In this document: in pieces, positions 38,180-47,660 of the stretch
How the letters are laid out: the number at the start of each line of letters is the position of its first letter
How positions within the stretch are numbered: the stretch's first letter is position 1
DNA from: Cyclobacterium sp. 1_MG-2023
Lineage (GTDB): Bacteria > Bacteroidota > Bacteroidia > Cytophagales > Cyclobacteriaceae
Direction: 5' to 3'
Length of the DNA: 64,000 nt
Assembly: GCF_030546805.1 (NCBI RefSeq)
Contig: NZ_JAUOPC010000005.1
Span: 124,001-188,000 of the forward strand
Made by a program: the position numbers and the translations under genes
Notes under the pieces: generated by a model
Told to the model about the DNA's origin: nothing
The model's database searches: none
Seen by the model: the letters and a program-made list of their open reading frames with translations, nothing else

Positions 38180-39466
38180 TTATAGACTTTTTAAAGTTTC
38201 TTCATTTGCCTCAAGAATTTTATTCAAGTGGGCATCCTCCAAAGCTGTAGACAGAAAGAGACTTTCATATTGAGAAGGAGCCAGATAAATGCCTTTTTCA
38301 AGCATTCCTCTAAAATACTTCCCAAAAACCCCGGTGTCACAGGTTTGGGCATCTGCAAAGTTCTTTACATTTTGATCTGTAAAGAAAAGCGTGTACATAC
38401 TTCCCAAATTATTTATGGTATAAGGAAGCCCCAAACGTTTAAGGCTATCCTTAAGTCCGGCTACCAAGGTTTCCCCTGTATTTTCTAACTGAGTATATAC
38501 ATTAGGGTTTTCATCCAAGTATTTAAGCATGGTAAGCCCTGCAGCCATGGCAATGGGGTTTCCTGAAAGTGTTCCTGCCTGATAAACAGGCCCTGAAGGA
38601 GAGACAAAATCCATAATTTCGGCTTTTCCACCATAAGCTCCCACCGGCATTCCTCCACCAATAATTTTACCCATAGTGGTGAGATCAGGCGTAACCCCTA
38701 AATACTGTTGGGCACCTCCGGGAGACAACCTAAATCCGGTCATTACCTCATCAAAAATCAGCACGATTTCTTCCGCATCACAAATTTCCCTTAAACCTTC
38801 CAAAAAGCCCGGTTCAGGCAATACACAGCCCATATTTCCCGCAACCGGTTCCAAAATAATGGCTGCAATTTCCCCTCTATTCGCCTCCACAACTTCTTTG
38901 ACTTTCTCCAAGTCATTGAAAGGAGCTAAAAGGGTGTCTTTGGCTGTTCCTGAAGTAACTCCGGGGGAATCGGGGTTACCCATTGTAATGGCTCCTGAGC
39001 CTGCTGCGATAAGAAAGCTATCCCCATGCCCATGGTAATTCCCTTCAAATTTTAAAAATTTATCTTTCCCGGTAAACCCTCTTGCAAGTCTTACTGCGGA
39101 CATGGTGGCTTCAGTACCACTATTTACCATCCTTACTTTCTCCACGGAAGGAACCATTTTGGTAATCAGTTCCGCTATTTCTACTTCCATCCCTGTAGGT
39201 GCTCCAAAGGAAGTTCCTTTCTCCATGGCTTTGATTACGGCCTCACGCACCAAAGGGTGGTTATGTCCTAGCACCATTGGCCCCCAACTGTTGATGGCTT
39301 CTATGTATTCATTACCATCAACATCATAGATATAGGCACCTTCTGCATGAGAAATAAACAATGGATCTCCTCCAACAGCTTTAAAAGCCCTGACAGGTGA
39401 GTTTACTCCACCCGGAATAAATTCTTTCGCTTTCTCAAAAAGTTGCTTGCTTTTACTTGTATTCAT
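38180..39466 (-). CDS. hemL: Glutamate-1-semialdehyde 2,1-aminomutase
   Basis: The 428-residue (from ATG 39466) PLP enzyme converts glutamate-1-semialdehyde to 5-aminolevulinate in the C5 haem pathway. Marks are [39 protein letters not shown] and the PLP-lysine segment [21 protein letters not shown] two codons earlier is a possible alternative start. It lies six bases after the stop of the TPR/binding-protein gene and is probably cotranscribed with it. Confidence 0.96.
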   Translation of the reverse strand: MNTSKSKQLFEKAKEFIPGGVNSPVRAFKAVGGDPLFISHAEGAYIYDVDGNEYIEAINSWGPMVLGHNHPLVREAVIKAMEKGTSFGAPTGMEVEIAELITKMVPSVEKVRMVNSGTEATMSAVRLARGFTGKDKFLKFEGNYHGHGDSFLIAAGSGAITMGNPDSPGVTSGTAKDTLLAPFNDLEKVKEVVEANRGEIAAIILEPVAGNMGCVLPEPGFLEGLREICDAEEIVLIFDEVMTGFRLSPGGAQQYLGVTPDLTTMGKIIGGGMPVGAYGGKAEIMDFVSPSGPVYQAGTLSGNPIAMAAGLTMLKYLDENPNVYTQLENTGETLVAGLKDSLKRLGLPYTINNLGSMYTLFFTDQNVKNFADAQTCDTGVFGKYFRGMLEKGIYLAPSQYESLFLSTALEDAHLNKILEANEETLKSL

Positions 39467-39472
39467 TTTCAA

Positions 39473-41131
39473 TTAATCTTCAATAGTCAAAACGCCATCC
39501 ACCAAACTTAAAATGGGGACGTAATTATTAAATTTCACTCCTGAAAAATCAAAACCAAAGGTCAAATTTCCTTCAATAAAATTGCTTCGGTCAAGGTTTT
39601 TCTGAAAATCAAACCCTTCTTCATCATTGATGACCTTTGTTACAAAATCTGCCAACTCATAGCCCATGTAGGCAAAGGAAGTTGGGTAATCCTTGTAAAC
39701 ATTTAAGTAATTCTCTCTAAAATCATCCAAGAGCTCATTGTTAAAGTCAACCGTATTGTTACCTATAAAATGAAAGTTTTGCGCTTCCATCATGTCATAA
39801 TTGGCAAAGTCAAAATACAACCAGCTCTCCATCACCACCACAGGCATCCCTGCACCTAAAGACTCTACAAGTCCAAAGGTTGGTGAAGCAATATTGGGGT
39901 CATCAGAAAATACTACCATAATATCAGCCTCAGGATTGCCATTTGCACTCAAGTCCAGACTTTCGAAAAACTCATGCATGTCTCTGGTCGAAACCTTTTG
40001 ATTTCTTACTATTTGAAGCCCACTCTTTCTGGCCATTTCTGCAAAGCTCCCTGCCAACAACTCATCCCTACTGGTTCCTGAATAGGCCAAGGCGACCCTC
40101 CTGCCCTCAAATTTTCTGCAGTAGTTCAATACTTTTTGACTTATGGCCTTTATGGATGGTCTAAATAAATAGGCGTACTCGTAGCCATTGATATTGTCAT
40201 CAATATTGGAAAGGGGATTTATTTGAGGTATTTTATTTTTTGCTGCATAATTAGCTACAAGTGCTGTCTCTTCAGGGTATAGCGGACCGATAATAATATC
40301 AGCCTTTTGCAAAAATGGATCTTCGAGTATCCCCCTTACCTTCGCATCATTTCTTTCAGTGTCAAAGGTCTTAAAGTTTAATTTTACGCCATTGGATTGG
40401 GCTTGTTCCAAAGCCAATTTAATACCTTGGTGAAGCTGCAAAACAAAATTATTGGCTTTCAAAAATTGTGCACCTGACCTGCCTTCATAATTGAATGGTA
40501 ACACTATTGCGATATCTAAAACATCATCCTTCTCAGCTAGAAAAGTATTTCCATCCCCTTTAGAAAAAGACCTGTTTTTTATTTGATCGTAAAGCTTTCT
40601 TTCGTTTGTCGACATTGATCCTTGTGTCTCCAGTCTTTGCTTAAGGGCCATTACCAAACCATCATTTTCGGGAAAAAGGCCATATTGAACAGCAAGTGAA
40701 CTTGAGGCACTTACTTTAAGGAAATTATAAGTGGCACGATAAGCTTCTTCTTTTAAATCTTCGTCTGAGATTTCTTTGATCAACCGCAAAGCATCATTGG
40801 GGGTCGACTGCTGGAAATAACACAAAGCCAACAAGTAACGTACATCGTCCTTTTTTGCAAACCCACGAGTATCAAGAAGGGAGTTCAAAGCCTCTTTCGC
40901 TAGCTCAAACTGCCTGTTTTCATAGGCTGCCCTGGCAAAATGAAACCTTGCATAATCAGAAAGCGAGGCATACTTCTCTTTGTCGAGATAGGGGCGCAAC
41001 AACTCCATGGCCTCCGATTGATTACCTTGCTGAATTTGTTTTTTTGCCTGCTCAAACTGCTCAAAACCTTCCTGCGAAAATGCAGGCATTACAGGCAGGA
41101 TTAGAATTAGAAAGTATAGTAATATTTTCAT
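39473..41131 (-). CDS. Exported protein: TPR region plus periplasmic-binding-protein fold (LpoA-like layout)
   Basis: The 552-residue protein has a signal peptide ending PAFSQ and TPR-like helices at about 22-170 (FEQAKKQIQQGNQSEAMELL, DYARFHFARAAYENRQFELA). A Peripla_BP_6-type domain follows at about 205-545 (DIAIVLPFNYEGRSG, DIIIGPLYPEETALVANYAA, EGRRVALAYSGTSRD, FAYMGYELADFV). TPR plus a binding-protein fold is the layout of LpoA, the outer-membrane activator of PBP1A, but no lipobox is present here. Ligand binding or activation of a cell-wall enzyme are both possible. hemL follows after six bases. Confidence 0.82.
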   Translation of the reverse strand: MKILLYFLILILPVMPAFSQEGFEQFEQAKKQIQQGNQSEAMELLRPYLDKEKYASLSDYARFHFARAAYENRQFELAKEALNSLLDTRGFAKKDDVRYLLALCYFQQSTPNDALRLIKEISDEDLKEEAYRATYNFLKVSASSSLAVQYGLFPENDGLVMALKQRLETQGSMSTNERKLYDQIKNRSFSKGDGNTFLAEKDDVLDIAIVLPFNYEGRSGAQFLKANNFVLQLHQGIKLALEQAQSNGVKLNFKTFDTERNDAKVRGILEDPFLQKADIIIGPLYPEETALVANYAAKNKIPQINPLSNIDDNINGYEYAYLFRPSIKAISQKVLNYCRKFEGRRVALAYSGTSRDELLAGSFAEMARKSGLQIVRNQKVSTRDMHEFFESLDLSANGNPEADIMVVFSDDPNIASPTFGLVESLGAGMPVVVMESWLYFDFANYDMMEAQNFHFIGNNTVDFNNELLDDFRENYLNVYKDYPTSFAYMGYELADFVTKVINDEEGFDFQKNLDRSNFIEGNLTFGFDFSGVKFNNYVPILSLVDGVLTIED

Positions 41132-41242
41132 TTGGTGAAGAACGCTTTAATGGTGTAGTTTCAAACTTCGTACCTTTTTTCACAAAAACCAGTCAACCAT
41201 TCAAAATTACGAAATTAAATTTTCCTTAAGGGCATTTACATA

Positions 41243-41272
41243 AAAAAGCCTGATGAAGATATCAGGCTTTTT
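41243..41272 (-). terminator. Terminator after guaA
   Basis: A 12-base stem (41243-41254 with 41261-41272) with a six-base loop lies just past the guaA stop and gives a U-run on the minus strand; it is also A/T flanked on the other side. Confidence 0.85.
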
Positions 41273-41281
41273 ATGTTTTCT

Positions 41282-42811
41282 TTATTCCCACTCAATCGTT
41301 GCAGGTGGTTTGGAACTGATATCGTACACCACCCTATTTACTCCTTTTACTTTGTTGATGATATCATTGGATACCTTTCCTAAGAAATCGTAAGGTAAAT
41401 GCACCCAATCCGCTGTCATCCCATCTACAGAAGAAACAGCTCTAAGGGCCACTACTCTTTCATAAGTTCTTTCGTCCCCCATGACCCCTACCGACTGAAC
41501 CGGTAGCAGCATGGAGCCTGCTTGCCATACATCATCGTATAAACCTGCATCTTTTAAACCTTGGATAAAAATATAATCGACTTCTTGAAGGGTTTGTACT
41601 TTCTCGGCTGTGATATCACCCAATATCCTTATCCCTAGCCCGGGACCCGGAAAAGGATGCCTTCCAATGATCGTATCGGCTATTCCTAAAGCTTTACCTA
41701 CTTCCCTTACGCCATCTTTAAAAAGCGTATTCAGTGGCTCCACTACTTTTAATTTCATAAAGTCAGGCAACCCTCCTACATTGTGGTGAGATTTGATAGT
41801 TGCCGAAGGACCATTAACAGAAACGGATTCGATCACATCAGGATAGATGGTGCCTTGTCCCAACCACTTCACATCTTTAATTTTATGCGCTTCATCATCA
41901 AAAACCTCGATAAAGGTTTTTCCGATGGCTTTTCTTTTTCCTTCAGGGTCTGATATACCGGCCAAAGCATCGTAAAACTTCTGCTTGGCATCTACTCCAA
42001 TGACATTAAGTCCCATTCCTTTGTAGGAATCCAGGACTTCTTCAAACTCATTTTTTCTTAACAAACCATTGTCAACAAAGACACAGGTCAGTTGATCACC
42101 GATGGCCCTATGAATAAGGGTAGCTGCCACAGAAGAATCAACCCCTCCCGATAAGCCCATTACCACACGATCCTTTCCTATACTTTCTTTCAATGAGGCT
42201 ACTGTAGCATCTATAAACACATCAGATGTCCAATCCTGAGCACAATCGCAAATTTGAACCACAAAATTTCTCAAGAGGTTTTTCCCCTCTTCAGAATGGG
42301 TTACCTCCGGATGAAATTGAATACCAAAGGTCTCCTCTCCTTGAACCTGATAGGCTGCTACCTTTACATTCTGTGTACTAGCTATAATATCGAAGCCTTC
42401 CGGTAGCTCTTTGATCGTATCACCGTGAGACATCCACACCTGAGAATCATGCGTCATCTCTTTTAGTAAAGGCGAATGGGTATCTAAATAAGAAAGCCTG
42501 GCCCTGCCATATTCCCTGGTATCTGAGGGTTTTACCTCTCCACCAAATTTCTGCGCCATCAACTGGGCACCATAGCAAACGCCCAATAGGGGAAGCTTCC
42601 CTCTCAAAGGGCTCAAGTCCAAGTCTGGAGCATCACTGTCCTTTACAGAACAAGGGCTACCGGAAAGGATAACTCCTTTAATATCGGAAGTGATGGGTGG
42701 AATTTTATTGTACGGGTGAATTTCACAATATACATCCAGTTCTCTAACACGTCTGGCGATAAGCTGCGTGTATTGAGAACCAAAGTCTAGGATTAAAATC
42801 TGTTCTGCCAT
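41282..42811 (-). CDS. guaA: GMP synthase (glutamine-hydrolysing)
   Basis: The 509-residue enzyme turns XMP into GMP with glutamine nitrogen. The class I amidotransferase half has the nucleophile in [11 protein letters not shown] and His/Glu in QFHPEVTHS. The ATP-pyrophosphatase half has the P-loop [12 protein letters not shown]. The dimerisation domain has [11 protein letters not shown] and the family ending [21 protein letters not shown] 42811 begins the conserved strand [20 protein letters not shown]; a TTG two codons upstream also exists. Its upstream region runs into the ~350-bp repeat array starting about 120 bases away. Confidence 0.96.
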   Translation of the reverse strand: MAEQILILDFGSQYTQLIARRVRELDVYCEIHPYNKIPPITSDIKGVILSGSPCSVKDSDAPDLDLSPLRGKLPLLGVCYGAQLMAQKFGGEVKPSDTREYGRARLSYLDTHSPLLKEMTHDSQVWMSHGDTIKELPEGFDIIASTQNVKVAAYQVQGEETFGIQFHPEVTHSEEGKNLLRNFVVQICDCAQDWTSDVFIDATVASLKESIGKDRVVMGLSGGVDSSVAATLIHRAIGDQLTCVFVDNGLLRKNEFEEVLDSYKGMGLNVIGVDAKQKFYDALAGISDPEGKRKAIGKTFIEVFDDEAHKIKDVKWLGQGTIYPDVIESVSVNGPSATIKSHHNVGGLPDFMKLKVVEPLNTLFKDGVREVGKALGIADTIIGRHPFPGPGLGIRILGDITAEKVQTLQEVDYIFIQGLKDAGLYDDVWQAGSMLLPVQSVGVMGDERTYERVVALRAVSSVDGMTADWVHLPYDFLGKVSNDIINKVKGVNRVVYDISSKPPATIEWE

Positions 42812-42929
42812 GTGCAAATTTAATCAGCCCTTGCCAATTCCCGAAATAAAAAGATGAATTTCCAAAATAATATTTGGGGTTAATGGTTTGAGAAAAATGC
42901 AGAAAGCCAAAAAAACAAGTGGCACAGGG

Positions 42930-43278
42930 CCCTGAGCGGAGCCAGGGGTAGGTGTTTCGGATTCGTCACCCTAAGGCTTCGGCTCCGCTCAGCCGCCGGG
43001 ATAGAGGTATGTTCCTTGATTTATTATTTACGATTGAATTACATTTCACGAACCCCCCCCCCTTTGTCACCCTTTGAAGGGGGATTTGTATCGTTTGTAT
43101 TAGCGGATTCATATTTACATTTCACTTTCTCAGCCCAATCAAATTCCATTAGGTTAGCCTCGAAATCCTTTGCTGCAACTCCCCCTTAATCTAAGAGGGC
43201 TAGGGGGATTTTAACGAAAATGGAATAGCCGAATTGTCCTAAATTAATTTACCGATAATTATGGATAAGATAACCGGA
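42930..43278. repeat. Tandem ~350-bp repeat, unit 1
   Basis: The unit begins CCCTGAGCGGAGCC. Three hairpin-forming elements follow: (A) a CTGAGCGGAGCC / GGCTCCGCTCAG pair; (B) CCCCCTTTGTCACCC...AAGGGGG; (C) CCCCCTTAATC...CTAGGGGG. They are joined by nearly constant AT-rich spacers, with GTATTAGCGGATTCATATTT and TTTTAACGAAAATGG as landmarks. It carries frames of 60-87 codons but no credible start or family, so it is non-coding. Unit edges are arbitrary within the tandem phase. Confidence 0.85.
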
Positions 43279-43631
43279 CCCTGAGCGGAGCCGAAGGGGT
43301 AGGTGTTTCGGATTCGTCACCCTAAGGCTTCGGCTCCGCTCAGCCGCCGGGATAGAGGTATGTTCCTTGATTTATTATTTACGATTGAATTACATTTCAC
43401 GAACCCCCCCCCTTTGTCACCCTTTAAAGGGGGATTTGTACAGTTCGTATTAGCGGATTCATATTTACATTTCACTTTCTCAGACCAATCAAATTACACC
43501 AGGTTAGCCTTAAAAGGCCTTTTGCTGCAACTCCCCCTTAATCTAAGAGGGCTAGGGGGATTTTAACGAAAATGGAAAAGCTGAATTGTCCTAAATTAAG
43601 TTTACAGATGATTATGGATAAGATAACCGGA
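43279..43631. repeat. Tandem ~350-bp repeat, unit 2
   Basis: This 353-base unit is highly similar to unit 1. Hairpin A is fullest here: CTGAGCGGAGCCGAAG (43281-43296) pairs perfectly over 16 bases with 43328-43343, with an inner GGTG/CACC pairing. Confidence 0.85.
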
Positions 43632-43989
43632 CCCTGAGCGGAGCCGAAGGGGTAGGTGATTTCGGATTCGTCACCCTAAGGCTTCGGCTCCGCTCAGCCG
43701 CCTGGATAGAGGTATGTTCCTTGATTTATTATTTACGATTGAATTACATTTCACGAAAAAAATCTCCCTTACCCTCCGCCGTGGCGGAGGGATTTGTATC
43801 GTTTGTATTAGCGGATTCATATTTACATTTCACTTTCTCAGCCCAATCAAATTACACCAGGTTAGCCTTAAAAGGCCTTTTGCTGCAACTCCCCCTTAAT
43901 CTAAGGGGGCTAGGGGGATTTTAACGAAAATGGAAAAGCTGAATTGTCCTAAATTAAGTTTCCCTATAATTATGAATAAGATAACCGGA
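43632..43989. repeat. Tandem ~350-bp repeat, unit 3 (hairpin B replaced)
   Basis: This 358-base unit keeps the flanks of hairpin B but carries a different hairpin, CCCTCCGCC (43772-43780) with GGCGGAGGG (43783-43791), in place of the C-rich/G-rich element of the other units. Confidence 0.85.
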
Positions 43990-44188
43990 CCCTGAGCGAA
44001 GCCGCCGGGATAGAGGTATATTCCTTGATTTATTATTTACGATTGAATTACATTTCACGAAAAAAAATCCCCCTTTGTCACCCTTTGAAAGGGGGATTTG
44101 TATCGTTTGTATTAGCGGATTCATATTTACATTTCACTTTCTCAGCCCAATAAGCGAATCCAAGTGGTTTGGTATTAAGATAACCAGA
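43990..44188. repeat. Tandem repeat, unit 4 (internally deleted)
   Basis: The 199-base unit jumps from CCCTGAGCG straight to CCGCCGGGATAG, losing most of hairpin A, and also lacks hairpin C near its end. Hairpin B is present (44070-44095). The loss between inverted arms suggests slippage or recombination. Confidence 0.8.
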
Positions 44189-44263
44189 CCCTGAGCGGAA
44201 GGGGTAGCTAATTTCGAATTCGTCACCCTAAGGCTTCGGATCCGCTCAGCCACCGGGATAAAG
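44189..44263. repeat. Tandem repeat, partial unit 5
   Basis: Only the hairpin A part remains (CCCTGAGCGG...GATCCGCTCAG, then CCGGGATAAAGG). It stops seven bases before the 3' end of the HIT gene. Confidence 0.8.
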
Positions 44264-44270
44264 GAAGGTT

Positions 44271-44675
44271 TTAATTCGCTTTATCGAAAGCTTGCTTAAT
44301 TTTATTGGCAATTTCTTCCATTTCTGAAGGCTCCAATTGTAGCTTTGGCCTGCTGAAATTGATATCATCCATGCTTCTTAGCGGTACCAAATGGATATGT
44401 ACATGAGGTACCTCCAAGCCGATGACAGCCACACCTATTCGGGTACATTTGATGACTGACTCTTGGGCTTTGGCGACTTTCTTGGCAAAAAGGTGAAGAC
44501 TAGCATACAATTCATCATCCAGGTCATAGATGTAATCTACTTCTTCCTTGGGCACCACCAATACGTGGCCTTTTACCAAGGGCATGATGTCTAAAAAAGC
44601 AATATGTTGCTCATCCTCAGCAACGATATGTGCCGGGATTTCTCTGTTGATAATCTTTGTGAAAATAGAAGGCAT
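44271..44675 (-). CDS. HIT-family nucleotide hydrolase (HINT-like)
   Basis: The 134-residue protein has the histidine triad VPHVHIHLVPL (HxHxHxx), the N-terminal FTKIINREIPAHIV and the typical FLDIMPLVKGHVLVVPK. The family hydrolyses nucleoside phosphoramidates and related adducts in the cytoplasm. It follows greA on the same strand but a terminator lies between them. The repeat array touches its 3' end, so the array acts as its downstream region. Confidence 0.93.
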   Translation of the reverse strand: MPSIFTKIINREIPAHIVAEDEQHIAFLDIMPLVKGHVLVVPKEEVDYIYDLDDELYASLHLFAKKVAKAQESVIKCTRIGVAVIGLEVPHVHIHLVPLRSMDDINFSRPKLQLEPSEMEEIANKIKQAFDKAN

Positions 44676-44706
44676 AAGTAAGGAAGTTAATGATTGATCA
44701 CAAAAA

Positions 44707-44732
44707 AATCCCGATGCATCGCAACCGGGATT
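44707..44732 (-). terminator. Terminator after greA
   Basis: AATCCCG (44707-44713) pairs with CGGGATT (44726-44732). On the minus strand the stem is followed by a run of seven T, just past the greA stop at 44739. Confidence 0.75.
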
Positions 44733-44738
44733 AAAAAA

Positions 44739-45212
44739 TTATATGCTTATTTCAAGCACTTCAAATTCCACCAAACCGGCAGGGGCTTGGATTTGAGCAA
44801 TTTCTCCAACTTTTTTACCCAAAAGACCTTTACCAAAAGGTGAGGCTGATGAAATTTTGTTGGCTTTCAAATCTGCTTCTTCTTCAGATACCAATGTGTA
44901 AGAAACGGTCATGCCATTTTTTACATTTTTTATTTTTACAGTGCAAAGAATACCTACCTTAGACGTATCCATTTTGGAGTTGTCCAATACCCTGGCATTA
45001 CCAATGACGTTTTCCAGTTTGGCAATCTTCAATTCCAAATGCCCCTGAGCATCTTTGGCTGCATCATATTCTGCATTTTCACTCAAATCACCCTTATCTC
45101 TGGCTTCCGCAATTTGCTTGGCAATATCTGTTCTGCCCTTGGTCTTTAGGAACAAAAGCTCATCTTTGAGCTTCCGCAATCCTTCTTCTGTATAATACTG
45201 TATGCTTCCCAT
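44739..45212 (-). CDS. greA: Transcription elongation factor GreA
   Basis: The 157-residue factor has an N-terminal coiled coil (LRKLKDELLFLKTKGRTDIA) with the acidic tip in ARDKGDLSENAEYDAAKDAQ, then a FKBP-like C-terminal domain (SSASPFGKGLLGKKVGE). It stimulates RNA cleavage by backtracked RNA polymerase. Length is normal, and it seems monocistronic, bounded by hairpins on both sides. Confidence 0.96.
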   Translation of the reverse strand: MGSIQYYTEEGLRKLKDELLFLKTKGRTDIAKQIAEARDKGDLSENAEYDAAKDAQGHLELKIAKLENVIGNARVLDNSKMDTSKVGILCTVKIKNVKNGMTVSYTLVSEEEADLKANKISSASPFGKGLLGKKVGEIAQIQAPAGLVEFEVLEISI

Positions 45213-45246
45213 ATTTATTAATTGTTAGCCTCTTATTAAATAAAAT

Positions 45247-45270
45247 AACGGCCTCAACCTTGAGACCGTT
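45247..45270 (-). terminator. Weak hairpin terminator after the hydroxyacid dehydrogenase gene
   Basis: An 11-pair stem (45247-45257 with 45260-45270, one G-U on the minus strand) has only a broken U-rich tail. It lies between the dehydrogenase stop (45353) and greA. Confidence 0.5.
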
Positions 45271-45352
45271 TCCATATGCTTCCTTTATTTTCTATATGCA
45301 AAGATAAAATAAGAATTCATATTTTACAATTTAACTATCTTTTATTAAGACA

Positions 45353-46285
45353 CTAACCCTTCCATTGACCGGCAATTTTAGCTACTAAAACCTCATTTAT
45401 CTTACGATAAGACTCATTGGTCCACCCTGCTACATGTGGCGAAAAAAGGACTTGCTTGAATGTGGTCAGCTCCTCAAAAGATGCGCGCTCCATTGGTGTT
45501 AAGGTTTTGAGCTTTTCCTTTTCCAATACATCCAAAGCAGCTCCTTTTATTTTTCCACTCCGAAGTTCCTGTATCAATGTCTTTACAGAGATAACCTCAC
45601 CACGAGCTGTATTGATCAAATAAAAAGGCTTCTTAAAACCTTGAATCACCTCAGGTGAAAAGAAAGCCCTGGTCTCTTCTGTCAGTGGCACATGAATACT
45701 CAATATATCCGCTTGCGCTTGAATGGTTTCAAAGCTGCATTCTTGCACATATTCATCCCCGAAGCCCTTTTTGTATTTATCGTAAACAAGTATTTTCACA
45801 CCAAAGCCCTTGAGTCGCTGAGCAAAAGCCGCCCCCATATTACCATAGCCAAATATCCCTACAGTCTTTCCACAGAGCTCCACACCTCTATTTCCCTCTC
45901 GGTCCCAAACACCACTTCTTACCTGCTGATTTGACTGTATATAGTGATTAAACAAAGCCAGGAGCATACCAAGGGCATGCTCTGCCACCGCATCTCTATT
46001 ACCTTCAGGTGCTGAATAGAGAGCTATGGAATTTTGCTCCAAAAAGTCCAGGTCAATATTATCCAAGCCTGCCCCTGCCCTGGCAACAAATTTTAATTGC
46101 GCCCCTTTTTCCAATAAGCCCCGGTCAATAGGAGTTTTGGAACGGATTACCAGCCCTTGGTAGTCGGGAAGAATCTGGAGAATACCTTCCCTATCGATCT
46201 CCGGTCTATAATGCACCTCATGCCCTTTTTCTTCCAAAAGAGGTACTATGCTCTCATGCATGAGGTCAATGATTAAAATTTTCAT
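45353..46285 (-). CDS. D-2-hydroxyacid dehydrogenase (SerA-like catalytic core)
   Basis: This 310-residue protein has the Rossmann motif GIFGYGNMG, the substrate/catalytic arginine region INTARGEVI and the catalytic histidine in FSPHVAGWTNES. It resembles D-3-phosphoglycerate dehydrogenase without the C-terminal ACT domain, so it may be SerA or another 2-hydroxyacid dehydrogenase. It lies seven bases downstream of mgtE on the same strand and is probably the last gene of an rsmA-mgtE unit. Confidence 0.88.
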   Translation of the reverse strand: MKILIIDLMHESIVPLLEEKGHEVHYRPEIDREGILQILPDYQGLVIRSKTPIDRGLLEKGAQLKFVARAGAGLDNIDLDFLEQNSIALYSAPEGNRDAVAEHALGMLLALFNHYIQSNQQVRSGVWDREGNRGVELCGKTVGIFGYGNMGAAFAQRLKGFGVKILVYDKYKKGFGDEYVQECSFETIQAQADILSIHVPLTEETRAFFSPEVIQGFKKPFYLINTARGEVISVKTLIQELRSGKIKGAALDVLEKEKLKTLTPMERASFEELTTFKQVLFSPHVAGWTNESYRKINEVLVAKIAGQWKG

Positions 46286-46292
46286 GTTTGTA

Positions 46293-47660
46293 TTAAAGAT
46301 TCAACAATAATGTAGCAACCATAAAGTAAACGGCTAAACCCATCAGGTCATTGGCCGTGGTAATAAAAGGCCCGGATGCCATGGCTGGATTTATCCCCAA
46401 CTTATCTAAAATTATCGGTGTCAGGGTTCCCATAAATGAGGCAAGCAAAACCACACTGAACAAGGCGATACTCACGACCAAGCCAAACTTAACCTCCTTA
46501 TCATATAAAAAAACCACTGTTCCCATAACAAACAAGGCCAAAACTAGTCCATTCAACACGGCCACTAAAAACACTTTTAGCAAACGTTTCGTGAGACTAT
46601 CTTCAAAGACGGAACGATTGGCCAAGCTCTGAACGATTAAAGTAGAGGATTGAATACCCACATTACCACCTGTGGCAGTAATAAGTGGGATAAAAAATGC
46701 CAAAGCTGTCACTGCATTTAGCCCTTCTTCAAAGAAGCCGATAAATCCTGCCCCTAATAGTCCGCCAACCATTCCAATCAATAGCCAAGGTAATCTTGCT
46801 CTTGACAGTCGGTACACAGAGTCGGATTCCTCCACATCGTCTGAGAAACCTGTCATCGCCTGAATATCCTCTTCCGCCTGATCTCTTATCAGGTCTAGAA
46901 TATCATCTACAGTAATTCGTCCTACCAGTTTGTTTTTCACATTCACCACAGGGACAGCCTCTAAATCATATTTTCTCATGATTTCGGCCACCTCCTCACC
47001 TTCCATATAGGTGGGAACAGATATGATGTTTTCTTCATACAAATCAGCCACCTTGGTATTTGAGGAGGCTAAGATCAACTTTTTCAGGGCAACCCTTCCA
47101 AGTAACTGTTCCTTATTGTCTACCACATAGATGCTGAAGATCTTTTCGACGTTTTCTGCCTGTCTCCTAATCTCATCGATGGTTTGTACCACCGTCCAGT
47201 TAAGGTTGGCCTTTATGATCTCTTTGGCCATCAAACCACCAGCGCTGTCCTCGTCATACCGAAGTAACTCAATGATGTATAAGGACTTTTCTTTGACCTC
47301 AAGATGGCTAATCACCGCTTCCCGATCATTGACTACCAGTTGATTGAGTATATCCACCGCATCATCTGAGTCCATATGATCTATCAAAGTCGCCAATTCC
47401 TCAGGGGGCATGGCCTTAATTACTTTGTATTGTGGATCCTCATCCAGCTCATTGAGAATGTCCGCAGAAAAATCAGGATCCAAAGCCCTTAAGACAAATA
47501 AGGCTTCCATCATGTCCAACTCATCCAATATCGCAGCAACATCTGCTTTATTGATGTCCAACATGGACTCCTGAATAAAGGCTACATTTTCACTTTCTAT
47601 ATTTTCCCTGAGCGCCTCCAGGTATTCCTTGGATAGCTCAAATGAGTTTAATTCTTCCAA
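46293..47660 (-). CDS. mgtE: Magnesium transporter MgtE
   Basis: The 455-residue channel/transporter has an N-terminal helical domain (about 1-125), paired CBS domains (about 130-255; YVVDNKEQLLGRVALKKLIL, EAVPVVNVKNKLVGRITVDD) and five membrane helices with TATGGNVGIQSSTLIVQSLA in the pore region. The cytosolic domains sense Mg2+ and gate the pore. The start is TTG at 47660; no in-frame ATG lies upstream and the next ATG would remove part of the N domain. The start overlaps the end of rsmA by 13 bases. Confidence 0.94.
   Translation of the reverse strand: MEELNSFELSKEYLEALRENIESENVAFIQESMLDINKADVAAILDELDMMEALFVLRALDPDFSADILNELDEDPQYKVIKAMPPEELATLIDHMDSDDAVDILNQLVVNDREAVISHLEVKEKSLYIIELLRYDEDSAGGLMAKEIIKANLNWTVVQTIDEIRRQAENVEKIFSIYVVDNKEQLLGRVALKKLILASSNTKVADLYEENIISVPTYMEGEEVAEIMRKYDLEAVPVVNVKNKLVGRITVDDILDLIRDQAEEDIQAMTGFSDDVEESDSVYRLSRARLPWLLIGMVGGLLGAGFIGFFEEGLNAVTALAFFIPLITATGGNVGIQSSTLIVQSLANRSVFEDSLTKRLLKVFLVAVLNGLVLALFVMGTVVFLYDKEVKFGLVVSIALFSVVLLASFMGTLTPIILDKLGINPAMASGPFITTANDLMGLAVYFMVATLLLNL

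Noticed and set aside
42815-42822. TAAATTTG on the minus strand four bases before the guaA ATG, an exact -7 match
   Set aside because: It would put the transcription start at or inside the start codon and has no -33 element at the right distance.
43303-43924. Frames of 61-87 codons with similar products in the repeat array
   Set aside because: They are frames through hairpin repeats, with C-run and G-run driven residues and frame changes between units; no start signal or family.
42930-44263. CRISPR array
   Set aside because: Repeat units of ~350 bases with homologous spacers do not fit short repeats with unique spacers, and no cas gene is present.
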